Assembly (NCBI GenBank): GCA_030765735.1
Contig: JAVCBZ010000107.1
Location: forward strand, 1-36,834
Direction: 5' to 3'
Source of the DNA: Candidatus Susulua stagnicola
GTDB taxonomy: Bacteria > Omnitrophota > Gorgyraeia > Duberdicusellales > 4484-171
DNA: 36,834 bases
Made by a program: the position numbers and the translations under genes. Under the pieces are notes generated by a model. It had not been told where the DNA came from. It ran no database searches and saw only the letters and a list, made by a program, of their open reading frames with translations. Shown here piece by piece: positions 14,786 through 22,801 of this stretch (positions within the stretch are counted from its first letter, which is position 1; each line of letters starts with the position of its first letter).

Positions 14786-16022
14786 CGGTAAATATAAATA
14801 TTGTTGATACGAAAAATCCGATTATACCAAGCGAGACTATAATTGTAAAGGGATTGAAGAAATCTGCTAGAGCAGAGCAAATAAACATTGAGATTAAAAA
14901 TCCCAAGTGAGAGGTGAATTCTAGACCACTAAATATTCTTCCTAAGACCTTTTGATCACTTTCTTTATGAATAAGTGCATTTACTCCTACAAATACCGGG
15001 GAAGTAATTATTCCAAAAATAAAAGCTAGAGTTATTGCATAAAGTGTTTGAGGGTAAGCTCGCAAAGATATAACAAAAAATATAAGATATAGTGAAGTGA
15101 ACAATAAACTCAAGTTTATAACTTTTTTTATTGAAAATTTATTGGCAATTTGTCCATAGACTAAAGAGCCTATAAAAATACCAGCACCTAAAGATACTGT
15201 AACAAATCCGAGATCGCTAGTTACTGTAGATAAAACCTCTTGAATAAAACGAATAAAAACTACATACAATCCGCCGATGTAGGAGAAGATAAAGAAAAAC
15301 ATCTTAAAGGCATATTTTGTTTCATTAGATGTAAAGATGTATTTTATCCCTTCGTGGAATTCTCCAACGAATGATTGCTTAACTTCTTTGATTACTTTTT
15401 TTCCTATATTAGTAATGTCACTAACTTTAAAGTTACTTTTTTCTTTAGTAGAAATAAGAAATATTGCTAAAGCTGAAACAAAAAAAGTTCCAGCATCCAA
15501 ACCAAAAGCACTGGTGACTCCCCACCTTTCAACAATAATCCCGCCTAAGCCAAAACCAATGATTGCCGCGATAGTAGCAGTTATTGAAATTAAAGAATTA
15601 GCCAAGAAGATATCTTCTTTTTTAGTAATTTCTGGGATAAAGGCCATTTTAGCTGGTATAAAAAATTTACCAGCACTAAATGAAAGAAAAAGGAGAACGT
15701 AGACTATAGCAAAAGCTTTTAATTTCAAGAAAAATATCGGAATTAGTAATATGAATATGCCTCTTAGGAGATCGCTAGCGTACATAGTCTTTCTTTTGCT
15801 CCAACGATCTATATAGACTCCCGATATCGGCGAAATAATGAATACTGGTATTATTGCCATGCTCATTATTAGTGCTAGATGTGAAGAAGACATTGATACT
15901 TTAGAAACTAGTCCTACTAGGGCTATTTGGGTTAGTCGATCACCAAATTGAGAAACAATCTGGCCAAACCAAAGGCAGAAAAAATTTCTTTTAGCTAGAA
16001 TTTTAAAGTATTTTGAAATCAT
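14778..16022 (-). CDS. MFS-family transporter
   Basis: A 414-aa major facilitator superfamily protein with twelve predicted membrane helices, closest in style to the MFS_3 / enterobactin-exporter-like group (N-terminal FFCLWFGQIVSQFGDRL; cytoplasmic loop PISGVYIDRWSKRKTMYASDL between helices 2 and 3). Substrate cannot be told from the sequence. The gene ends 8 bp inside rnfC, so it is cotranscribed and probably translationally coupled to the Rnf operon, an unusual companion. It follows the tRNA-Thr gene by about 50 bp in the same direction. Drug or metabolite export powered by the ion gradient is possible but is inference. Confidence 0.85.
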   Translation of the reverse strand: MISKYFKILAKRNFFCLWFGQIVSQFGDRLTQIALVGLVSKVSMSSSHLALIMSMAIIPVFIISPISGVYIDRWSKRKTMYASDLLRGIFILLIPIFFLKLKAFAIVYVLLFLSFSAGKFFIPAKMAFIPEITKKEDIFLANSLISITATIAAIIGFGLGGIIVERWGVTSAFGLDAGTFFVSALAIFLISTKEKSNFKVSDITNIGKKVIKEVKQSFVGEFHEGIKYIFTSNETKYAFKMFFFIFSYIGGLYVVFIRFIQEVLSTVTSDLGFVTVSLGAGIFIGSLVYGQIANKFSIKKVINLSLLFTSLYLIFFVISLRAYPQTLYAITLAFIFGIITSPVFVGVNALIHKESDQKVLGRIFSGLEFTSHLGFLISMFICSALADFFNPFTIIVSLGIIGFFVSTIFIFTDD

Positions 16023-16074
16023 CTTGGTTCTTTAGGCTACGTCTTTGTATCCTTCTCTTCCCTCTTATTTATTA

Positions 16075-16147
16075 AGCCGAGGGAGAGAGTCGAACTCTCG
16101 ACCTGTGCATTACGAATGCACTGCTCTGCCAACTGAGCTACCTCGGC
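16075..16147 (-). tRNA. tRNA-Thr(CGU)
   Basis: A 73-nt cloverleaf: acceptor GCCGAGG pairs with CCTCGGC, the D arm has AGCTCAGTTGG, the anticodon loop TTCGTAA gives anticodon CGT (reads ACG), and the T loop is TTCGACT. The discriminator is T, as expected for threonine tRNA. CCA is not encoded; the genome continues TAAT. Confidence 0.95.
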
Positions 16148-16316
16148 AATAATTTTGCAAACTATTAATCAGCTTCAAGCTTTAAGCTATTTTTTTAGAC
16201 GAGGTCTAAGGATATTTTTAGAAAACTATATGAATTTTAACAGAAATGATCGAACTTCTCAAGCAAATTTAATTTGTTTATTGAATTATTTGTGTTTTAG
16301 TTTATTAAAAAAGTTC

Positions 16317-16345
16317 TTGCAAGAATAATCAAAAATTGTTAATAT
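16317..16345 (+). promoter_or_regulatory. candidate promoter of the polyamine operon
   Basis: TTGCAA (16317-16322) and TAATAT (16340-16345) stand 17 bp apart, each 4/6 to consensus. The -10 abuts the annotated ATG, so transcription would begin near 16352 and the better start may be the ATG at 16355. The same CTTGCAA motif begins the candidate promoter at 18772. Confidence 0.35.
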
Positions 16346-17461
16346 ATGCCGTTTATGATTTTACCAACACCCTATTATTTAATTTATGAGCAGAAATTGC
16401 TCAAAAACTTAAAAACCATTGAGCGGATTAGGAATAATTCCGGCGCTAAATCTGTTTTAGCCCTAAAATGCTTTTCAACTTGGTCGGTTTTTCCGTTTAT
16501 GAAAAGATATATTGATGGAACAACTAGTAGCTCATTGTATGAAGCTCGCTTGGGAAGAGAGAAATTTGGCAAAGAAGTTCACGCTTATAGTGTGGCTTTT
16601 TCAACTGATGAGGTAGAAAAAGTTAGGCAATATGCTGATAAAATTATTTTTAATTCAATATCTCAATTAAAGAGACATTATAATATTGTTAAATCACTCA
16701 ACATAGGTTTGAGAATAAACCCTCAGATTAGTTTTTCACATTTTGATTTAGCTGATCCAGCTCGTAAGTTTTCAAGACTGGGTGTAGTTGATAAAAATTC
16801 TCTTTCAGAGATTGTACCACTGATTCAAGGATTAATGTTTCATTTTAATTGCGAAAATGATAATTTCAATAATTTTGTTTCCAGTGTTGACTTTATTGGT
16901 CGGGTTTATGGGGATTTATTAAAAAAAATGCAATGGGTTAGCTTAGGTGGTGGAATTCATTTCACCAAAAAAGGCTACCCAGTTAAAAAGTTGATTAAGC
17001 TATTAAAAGATTTTAGTAATAAATTTAAAGTTCAGGTTTATCTTGAACCAGGAGAAGCAATTATAACTCAGTCAGCCGAACTAGTAACTAAGGTGGTTGA
17101 TATTGTTCACAACCAGAGAAATATCGCGATTATTGACTCCTCTATTGAAGCTCACATGTTAGATTTATTAGTTTATCAGATGAATGCTAAGATAGATAAA
17201 GCTTCTGAAGGAGGAAAGTTCGAATATGTAATAGCTGGTAATTCTTGTTTAGCTGGCGATGTCTTTGGTACTTATCGTTTTAAGGCTCGTTTAAAGGTTG
17301 GAAGCATTATTAGAATTAGCGATGCAGCTGGCTATACAATGGTTAAGAAAAATTGGTTTAATGGGCTTAAAATGCCTTCGATTGTTGTAAAAAAGAAAAA
17401 TGGATCATTACGCATAATTCGTCGCTTTGAATATAAAGATTTTTTAAATAACTTATCGTGA
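16346..17461 (+). CDS. nspC: carboxynorspermidine/carboxyspermidine decarboxylase
   Basis: A PLP-dependent decarboxylase of the alanine racemase fold (fold III) that converts carboxynorspermidine or carboxyspermidine to norspermidine or spermidine, the last step of the aspartate-semialdehyde route. The PLP lysine is K41 in LALKCFSTWSVFP. TTSSSLYEARLG, HFNCEND, SLGGGIHF and EPGEA (phosphate binding) follow the NspC order, and NSCLAGDVFG near the C-terminus supplies the active-site cysteine. The length of 371 aa is typical. Neither ATG 16346 nor ATG 16355 has a ribosome site; family alignment (start near ILPTPYYLI) and the promoter position slightly favour 16355. The synthase gene follows after 15 bp. 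Confidence 0.93.
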   Translation: MPFMILPTPYYLIYEQKLLKNLKTIERIRNNSGAKSVLALKCFSTWSVFPFMKRYIDGTTSSSLYEARLGREKFGKEVHAYSVAFSTDEVEKVRQYADKIIFNSISQLKRHYNIVKSLNIGLRINPQISFSHFDLADPARKFSRLGVVDKNSLSEIVPLIQGLMFHFNCENDNFNNFVSSVDFIGRVYGDLLKKMQWVSLGGGIHFTKKGYPVKKLIKLLKDFSNKFKVQVYLEPGEAIITQSAELVTKVVDIVHNQRNIAIIDSSIEAHMLDLLVYQMNAKIDKASEGGKFEYVIAGNSCLAGDVFGTYRFKARLKVGSIIRISDAAGYTMVKKNWFNGLKMPSIVVKKKNGSLRIIRRFEYKDFLNNLS

Positions 17462-17476
17462 GGGAGGTCAAATAAA

Positions 17477-18712
17477 ATGAAAAAAAATGTATTAATTATT
17501 GGTGCTGGTGGGGTTGCCCATGTAGCTGCACATAAGTGTGCACAAAATAATCATATTTTAGGTGATATTTGCATTGCATCGCGAAAACAAAATAAGTGTG
17601 ATGCGATAATTGAGAGCATTAAACGAAAAAATAATATAAAAGATTCTAGCAAAAAAATATATTCAGCTCAGATAGATGCCTTTAATATTCCGGCTACAGT
17701 TAGCTTAATAAAAGAGACCAATTCCCAGATAGTAATAAATCTTGCAACTGCATTTATTAATATGTCGCTTCTGGAAGCTTGTATTCAAACTGGTGTAGCT
17801 TATATGGATACGGCTGTACATGAGGATCCAGACAAAACTTGTGAGAATCCACCATGGTATGCAAATTATGAGTGGAAACGCAAAGACGATTGTAAACAAA
17901 AAGGAATTACTGCTATTTTAGGTGTAGGCTTTGATCCAGGGGTTGTAAATGCTTATTGCGCCCTAGCAGCTAAGGATCATTTTGACACAATTGATACTAT
18001 TGATATTATGGATGTTAATGCTGGTGTTCATGATAAGTATTTTGCAACTAACTTTGATCCTGAGATAAATTTTAGAGAATTTGTCAAGGTTTGGACTTGG
18101 GTTGATCGAAAATGGGTCGAAAAAGACATTCACAAAATAAAGAGAACTTATGATTTTCCAGTTGTTGGTCAACAAACTATTTATTTGAATGGCCATGATG
18201 AAATTCATTCTTTGTCAAAAAATATTGATGCTAATAGTATTCAATTCTGGATGGGTTTTAGCGACCATTACATAAATATTTTTACTATACTTACAAAATT
18301 AGGTTTAACTTCAATAAAACCTGTAAAGACGGCTGAAGGAATTGAAGTTGTACCTTTAAAAGTGTTAAAAGCTATTTTACCTGATCCTCTCTCCCTCGCG
18401 CCTAATTATACTGGAAAAACTTGCATAGGTAATTTCATTAAAGGTCAAAAAGATGGGAAAAATAAGGAGATTTTTATTTACAATACCTGTGACCATCAAG
18501 ATTGTTTTCAAGAGGTTGAATCACAAGCTATTTGTTATACTGCTGGTGTTCCGCCAGTAGCTGCGGCTATACTGATTGCTGAAGGAGTATGGGATGTAGA
18601 AACTATGGTAAATGTTGAAGAATTAAACCCAGTTCCGTTTATAAACTTGCTTGATACTATGGGATTGCCAACTAAGATTCAAGAAACTGGAGTATCAGCT
18701 CTACAGTCATGA
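17477..18712 (+). CDS. carboxynorspermidine/carboxyspermidine synthase (dehydrogenase)
   Basis: A saccharopine-dehydrogenase-like NADPH enzyme that reductively condenses aspartate semialdehyde with a diamine (1,3-diaminopropane or putrescine) to carboxynorspermidine or carboxyspermidine. The N-terminal Rossmann motif is IIGAGGVAHVAAHKCAQ (residues 7-23), and the catalytic/dimer domain includes GVGFDPGVVNAYCALA (about 149-164). The C-terminal segment AGVPPVAAAILIAEG is typical of the family. The length of 411 aa is normal. A strong GGGAGG ribosome site precedes the ATG. It lies directly after nspC, and together they form a complete two-step route that does not use decarboxylated AdoMet. Confidence 0.93.
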   Translation: MKKNVLIIGAGGVAHVAAHKCAQNNHILGDICIASRKQNKCDAIIESIKRKNNIKDSSKKIYSAQIDAFNIPATVSLIKETNSQIVINLATAFINMSLLEACIQTGVAYMDTAVHEDPDKTCENPPWYANYEWKRKDDCKQKGITAILGVGFDPGVVNAYCALAAKDHFDTIDTIDIMDVNAGVHDKYFATNFDPEINFREFVKVWTWVDRKWVEKDIHKIKRTYDFPVVGQQTIYLNGHDEIHSLSKNIDANSIQFWMGFSDHYINIFTILTKLGLTSIKPVKTAEGIEVVPLKVLKAILPDPLSLAPNYTGKTCIGNFIKGQKDGKNKEIFIYNTCDHQDCFQEVESQAICYTAGVPPVAAAILIAEGVWDVETMVNVEELNPVPFINLLDTMGLPTKIQETGVSALQS

Positions 18713-18771
18713 GCTATATTTTTGCTGAAAAGATGGAGTTAACAGATAAAGACATTTATTTGAAAAAAATC

Positions 18772-18800
18772 TTGCAAATGTAATATTGTTATGCAATAAT
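18772..18800 (+). promoter_or_regulatory. candidate promoter of the SpeD-like gene
   Basis: TTGCAA (18772-18777), a 17-bp spacer and AATAAT (18795-18800; 5/6). It lies 258 bp upstream of the SpeD-like ATG, which would give a long leader containing the terminator hairpin. Confidence 0.4.
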
Positions 18801-18906
18801 AAGAAAAATAGTTAATTAAATTAGCTTTTATGCTATACAAAAAAGAAAAAACAAGATATAAGGATGGTGACGGAACGATACTCTTCTACTAGCAGTGATT
18901 ATGCAG

Positions 18907-18933
18907 AAATTCGCTTTTCTAGCGAATTTTTTT
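18907..18933 (+). terminator. rho-independent terminator or attenuator
   Basis: AAATTCGCT and AGCGAATTT form a perfect 9-bp stem with loop TTTCT, running into seven Ts. It lies 194 bp after the synthase stop and 125 bp before the SpeD-like start, so it either ends the nspC-synthase transcript or attenuates transcription into the SpeD-like gene. Confidence 0.8.
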
Positions 18934-19058
18934 GTTCAACTTACCCCCATTTTATTTCCCAAGTTAAAAAAAATATAAATCTGGTTTTTCGGTTTTTAGA
19001 ACAATATTTAGGGTCTAAAATTCTCGAGCTTGTCGAGTGTTTCAAAGGAGGTGATTAG

Positions 19059-19418
19059 ATGGCTAGCAAGATATTTGGTTATGAATTGATTATGGATCTT
19101 TATGAATGTGATAAAGATGTAATTACATCTAAGAAGAAATTAAAAGAATACGTTGATACATTATGTAAGTTGATAAAAATGAAGCAATATGGGAAAACAT
19201 TACTTCCCTATTTTGGTGAAAAAGCAGTTTATACTAAAGGGTATTCTTTGATCCAATTAATTGAGACTAGCTCTATCACTGGTCATTTTTCAGATTTTTG
19301 GAATACAGCTTATATTAATATTTTTTCTTGCAAAAAGTATGATCAAGAGTTAGCTAAGAAGTTTACTAAACAATTTTTTAAAGCTAAAAAGACAAAAGTT
19401 AGATTTATTATTCGATAA
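19059..19418 (+). CDS. divergent AdoMet decarboxylase (SpeD/SpeH)-family pyruvoyl enzyme
   Basis: A 119-aa protein with the class 1B AdoMetDC layout: GYELIMDLYECD at residues 7-18, the processing region IETSSITGHF at 68-77, and YINIFSCKKYD at 85-95. In Thermotoga AdoMetDC, as I recall it, the pyruvoyl serine, the proton-donor His and the catalytic Cys are residues 63, 68 and 83 (spacing 5 and 15). Here S71, H76 and C91 have the same spacing, with one residue inserted after the conserved Glu, so cleavage would fall between Thr70 and Ser71. The Trp-Pro-Glu after the His, which contacts AdoMet, is replaced by SDF. Pyruvoyl self-processing is therefore plausible, but a different substrate is likely. 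Perfect AAAGGAGGTGAT ribosome site. It follows the carboxyspermidine genes. Confidence 0.8.
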   Translation: MASKIFGYELIMDLYECDKDVITSKKKLKEYVDTLCKLIKMKQYGKTLLPYFGEKAVYTKGYSLIQLIETSSITGHFSDFWNTAYINIFSCKKYDQELAKKFTKQFFKAKKTKVRFIIR

Positions 19419-19478
19419 TTCTTCTTGAGTTTTCTTTTCCTTTGTGGCGTTGAGGTCTTCTAAGATTTTTAAGATCTA

Positions 19479-20570
19479 TCATCGTCGTGCTATGTTGAAG
19501 AACATTCCTAAGAGGATAAAATTAATAACAAGGCTAGTTCCACCATAGCTAAGACAAATTAAAGGAAGTCCAACTACAGGCAATATTCCTAAGGTCATGC
19601 CAACATTAATGAATATATGTAGAAAAAAGACTAAACTTATTCCCAAACAAAGGTAATATGCGAATGGATCTCTTAGCCCTTTAGCTTGTTGTAAGATTTT
19701 TTTCAAAATTAACCAATAAACTAGAAGCAAGAAAAATACACCTATGAATCCCCATTCTTCAGCTATAACAGTGAATATAAAATCAGTGTGCCTTTCTGGG
19801 AGAAAATTAAATTGATTTTGAGTACCAGCAAGAAATCCTTGACCAGTGAGTCCTCCTGATCCGATGGCAATTTTTGATTGAATTATTGTATATCCTGAGC
19901 CTAGAGGGTCAACATTAGGATTGATGAATACAGTTAATCTTCTTATTTGGTAATCTTCTAATTTTTTTAAGGCAAATGGAGACAGAATAAGACCAAGAAC
20001 AATAAGAAAAATAAAGTATCGTTTTTTTACTTTTGAGAAGAATCCTAAGCCAAAAAAGATAAAAACAATAATCAATGCTGTTCCCAAATCTGGTTGTTTA
20101 AAAATAACTAAAGCATTAAGGGTAACTAAGCAGAATGGAATAATAAAATTTTTTAAAGGTTCTCTATACTCATTTTGAGAAAAAAATCGGGCCAAAATAA
20201 TGATTATAGCGATCTTTGATATTTCTGAGGGTTGAAAAGTGATACCAAAGATTGAAATCCAACGCTGTGCCCCCATTGCAGTTTTGCCGAAAAGGTATGT
20301 TGATAACAAAAGTAATAAATTTAAAACGTAGATTACATATCCAGCATCAAAGTAAATTCGGTAATTTATTGAGGAAAAAAGTATTAATAATACCCATGAA
20401 GCGACTATCCAAATAAGTTGTTTAAAAAGTATAATATGGTTAGCGAGTTCCCCACCTTGATGAAGGCTACTATATATAGAAAAAAGGCTTAATAAATTTA
20501 GAAAAATAAGACAGATCACAATTGTTTTTAGACCAGATACTTTAGATGTTAGGATCTTTAAGTTAAACAT
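19479..20570 (-). CDS. rodA: rod-shape SEDS peptidoglycan polymerase RodA
   Basis: RodA is the glycosyltransferase of the elongasome, polymerising lipid II in complex with PBP2. The protein has 363 aa and about ten membrane helices. It carries the SEDS segments GAQRWISIFGITFQPSEISKI (about residues 100-120) and GGLTGQGFLAGTQNQFNFLPERHTDFIF (about 232-260), the latter with the catalytic-loop Asp-containing HTDF. The start lies 2 bp after the PBP2 stop, giving the classic mreBCD-mrdA-rodA order. It is the last gene of the operon and converges with the SpeD-like gene across 60 bp, where no strong terminator is visible. Confidence 0.95.
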   Translation of the reverse strand: MFNLKILTSKVSGLKTIVICLIFLNLLSLFSIYSSLHQGGELANHIILFKQLIWIVASWVLLILFSSINYRIYFDAGYVIYVLNLLLLLSTYLFGKTAMGAQRWISIFGITFQPSEISKIAIIIILARFFSQNEYREPLKNFIIPFCLVTLNALVIFKQPDLGTALIIVFIFFGLGFFSKVKKRYFIFLIVLGLILSPFALKKLEDYQIRRLTVFINPNVDPLGSGYTIIQSKIAIGSGGLTGQGFLAGTQNQFNFLPERHTDFIFTVIAEEWGFIGVFFLLLVYWLILKKILQQAKGLRDPFAYYLCLGISLVFFLHIFINVGMTLGILPVVGLPLICLSYGGTSLVINFILLGMFFNIARR

Positions 20571-20572
20571 TT

Positions 20573-22285
20573 TTATAAAAGCTCCTCTTCGTCAATTTTT
20601 TTTAAGAATTTATATACAACTTTTACCGCTTCATGGCTTGACTTTCCATTTTCTAGAAATACGCAAATAGTATAGGTTGAATTTTTATAGGGGAAATATC
20701 CAGTAAACCATCCATGTGCTTTGCCATTCGTTTGTGCTGTTCCGGTTTTACCAGAAATTTCAAAATTTAAATTTTTTAATAATGATGCTGTACCGCTTTC
20801 TTCATTAACTACGCCACGGAGACCTTTCTTAATTTCTTCAATAATTCCTTTCCTACATTTGATATAAGTTTTTGATGGTAAATCTGAAGGTAAGTTTCCC
20901 ACTTTTTTAAGGATTTTTGGTTTAACTAGATAACCATTATTTGCAAAAACGTTCATTGCCAGCATGTTGGCTATTGGAGTGACTTCCATAAAACCTTGTC
21001 CAATAGAAAAATTAACTGTATCACCAGCATACCAGTTTTGTTTTAATGTTTTTTTCTTCCAGCGCAAAGTAGGGACAAACCCTTTCTTTTCATAAGGTAA
21101 ATCGATTCCAGTTAATGATTCCAAGCCAAATTGCTTTGCTACTTTTGATAAAGCATTTGGACCTATTTTAAGGCCAAGATTATAAAAATAAGAGTTACAA
21201 GAATGCGTAATTGCTTGATATAAATTTTGTAAGCCATGAATTTTACCACATTTAAATTTTGTTGAACCAACCATGATTTTTCCTTCACAAAGGAATTTTT
21301 TGTTAGGAGTTATTTTTTCTCCATCTAAGGCAGCTAATGCTACTAAAGGTTTGAAGGTGGATCCTATTGGATAGCTTGCTTGAATAGCTCTATTAAGTAA
21401 AGGACTGGACTTATTGGTAAGAAGTTTGGAAACGTTTTTGCCGCTTATAAAACTATTAGGGTCAAAAGAAGGAGATGAACAAAGTGCCAAAATTTCACCA
21501 TTCACTGAATTCATAAGAATAATAACACCTTTCTTTTTATTCAATGCAGCAAAACCAATTTCTTGAATGCGACTATTAATAGTAAGATAAATATCTTGGC
21601 CTTTCTTAGGTCGTTTCTCTCCTAGAAATCCAACGATTTTGTTTCTTGCATTTACTTCAATTAAATCTCCGCCATCTTGGCCTTTTAAATAAGCATCATA
21701 GTATTGCTCTACACCAATAAATCCGACTCTTTCTAATGGTTTGTAACCATATTTTTTTAATTTTTCATAATGAGTTGAAGCTTTCTTAACGTAACCAATA
21801 AAATGAGCTGCTTTTTCTTGTTGAGGGTAGTAACGTTGAGGTTCAGGGCTTATTAAAATTTCATTCGTAAACTTTTCTTTTATTTGTAAAGCTGTAAGTT
21901 TATCAATATTTTTAATAATATTTACAGCGGTAAAAGGATTTTTTGAATTTCTACAATAGTTTTCTTTAATTGTTGCTAAGCTATATCCAGAAAATTTACT
22001 TAAACTATTAAATAAAGAATCCTTTTTGTTTTTGATTTGATAAGGAATAACGCTAATATTGAATACTGCGCGATCATAGGCAAGGAGATTACCATCACGG
22101 TCAAAAATTGAACCGCGAATTGCTGGGATAGGGATAAGCCTTACGTAGTTATTTTGAGCTCGTTGTCTATAGTGATTACCATTAACAACTTGATAGAAGA
22201 AAAGAACTACCATTAAAAATAAAAATCCGATTGTATAGATTTTTTTAATTCCGTCTGTGGATAAAATAAAGCTAGATTGTTTCAT
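20573..22285 (-). CDS. mrdA: penicillin-binding protein 2 (transpeptidase of the elongasome)
   Basis: A class B PBP that crosslinks peptidoglycan with RodA during sidewall growth. The N-terminal membrane anchor covers about residues 12-34. The dimerisation/pedestal domain begins at PAIRGSIFDRDG (54-65). The transpeptidase motifs are S309-T-F-K312 (SxxK), S362-C-N364 (SxN) and K513-T-G515. The length of 570 aa is slightly short of E. coli PBP2 (633). All catalytic motifs are intact. It starts 33 bp after mreD. Confidence 0.95.
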   Translation of the reverse strand: MKQSSFILSTDGIKKIYTIGFLFLMVVLFFYQVVNGNHYRQRAQNNYVRLIPIPAIRGSIFDRDGNLLAYDRAVFNISVIPYQIKNKKDSLFNSLSKFSGYSLATIKENYCRNSKNPFTAVNIIKNIDKLTALQIKEKFTNEILISPEPQRYYPQQEKAAHFIGYVKKASTHYEKLKKYGYKPLERVGFIGVEQYYDAYLKGQDGGDLIEVNARNKIVGFLGEKRPKKGQDIYLTINSRIQEIGFAALNKKKGVIILMNSVNGEILALCSSPSFDPNSFISGKNVSKLLTNKSSPLLNRAIQASYPIGSTFKPLVALAALDGEKITPNKKFLCEGKIMVGSTKFKCGKIHGLQNLYQAITHSCNSYFYNLGLKIGPNALSKVAKQFGLESLTGIDLPYEKKGFVPTLRWKKKTLKQNWYAGDTVNFSIGQGFMEVTPIANMLAMNVFANNGYLVKPKILKKVGNLPSDLPSKTYIKCRKGIIEEIKKGLRGVVNEESGTASLLKNLNFEISGKTGTAQTNGKAHGWFTGYFPYKNSTYTICVFLENGKSSHEAVKVVYKFLKKIDEEELL

Positions 22286-22318
22286 ATTCCTTTTACAAAT
22301 GTATTTTTATTGATTAAA

Positions 22319-22801
22319 TTATTGAGATATTCCAAAAGAGTGGATACATTTGTCTTTACCAATAAAATATGTTATTAAAAAGTATATTAAAAGAGACTGT
22401 ATAAGAAATTTTATCCAAAAAAATGGCAAAAATAAACTGCTACGGATAGAATTAATAATTATATGTATAATGAGAGCTAACAATACTAAAGAGTTTTTTA
22501 TAATGAAAACTCTTGTTTGTTTGCTTACAAAACGAAAATGAGAGAATAAATAATTATTTAAAAGACAGATGAGAGGAAATTCTATTAAACATATAGGTCT
22601 CATTCCAGGATTAAAAGAATCGCAAAGTAAGCCTAAAATAGCGCTTGCTCCAAGAGCAGATAATAAGTCTTCATTTAAAGAGACAAAAATAACCCCGAGG
22701 AAAACAAATTCTACGGCTAAGGAATAACCAAGAGGCTTGATTAAGTCGAGAACAAAGAGTGATGTGAGTAATGCTAAAAGCTTGGTGTTTATTTTTTTCA
22801 T
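22319..22801 (-). CDS. mreD: rod-shape-determining protein MreD
   Basis: A small polytopic membrane protein of the elongasome, connecting MreC with the PBP2-RodA synthase. It has 160 aa and about five membrane helices; sequence conservation is low in this family and the call depends partly on position. The segment LGLLCDSFNPGMRPICLIEFPLICLLNNYLF (about 55-88) follows the MreD pattern of an Asp in a membrane helix. It overlaps mreC by 4 bp (ATGA-type). Confidence 0.88.
   Translation of the reverse strand: MKKINTKLLALLTSLFVLDLIKPLGYSLAVEFVFLGVIFVSLNEDLLSALGASAILGLLCDSFNPGMRPICLIEFPLICLLNNYLFSHFRFVSKQTRVFIIKNSLVLLALIIHIIINSIRSSLFLPFFWIKFLIQSLLIYFLITYFIGKDKCIHSFGISQ

Larger units (their letters stand above)
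18713..19058 (+). other. 346-bp leader/intergenic region before the SpeD-like gene
   Basis: No convincing gene. It contains a candidate promoter (18772-18800), a rho-independent terminator hairpin (18907-18933) and a very strong ribosome site (AAAGGAGGTGAT) just before the ATG at 19059. A 64-codon frame (18864-19058) spans the terminator and stops on the base before the next ATG. It could be a regulatory reading frame or chance. I recognise no known riboswitch. Confidence 0.5.

Noticed and set aside
15337-15702. 121-aa plus-strand ORF
   Set aside because: Antisense to the MFS transporter; composition is that of a complementary membrane-protein frame.
16170-16200. Weak hairpin with T-run between tRNA-Thr and nspC
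   Set aside because: Only a 5-bp A/T-rich stem and no plus-strand gene upstream for it to terminate.
18864-19058. 64-aa ORF immediately before the SpeD-like gene
   Set aside because: It contains the terminator hairpin, has no proper ribosome site and resembles no protein; kept only as a speculative regulatory frame.
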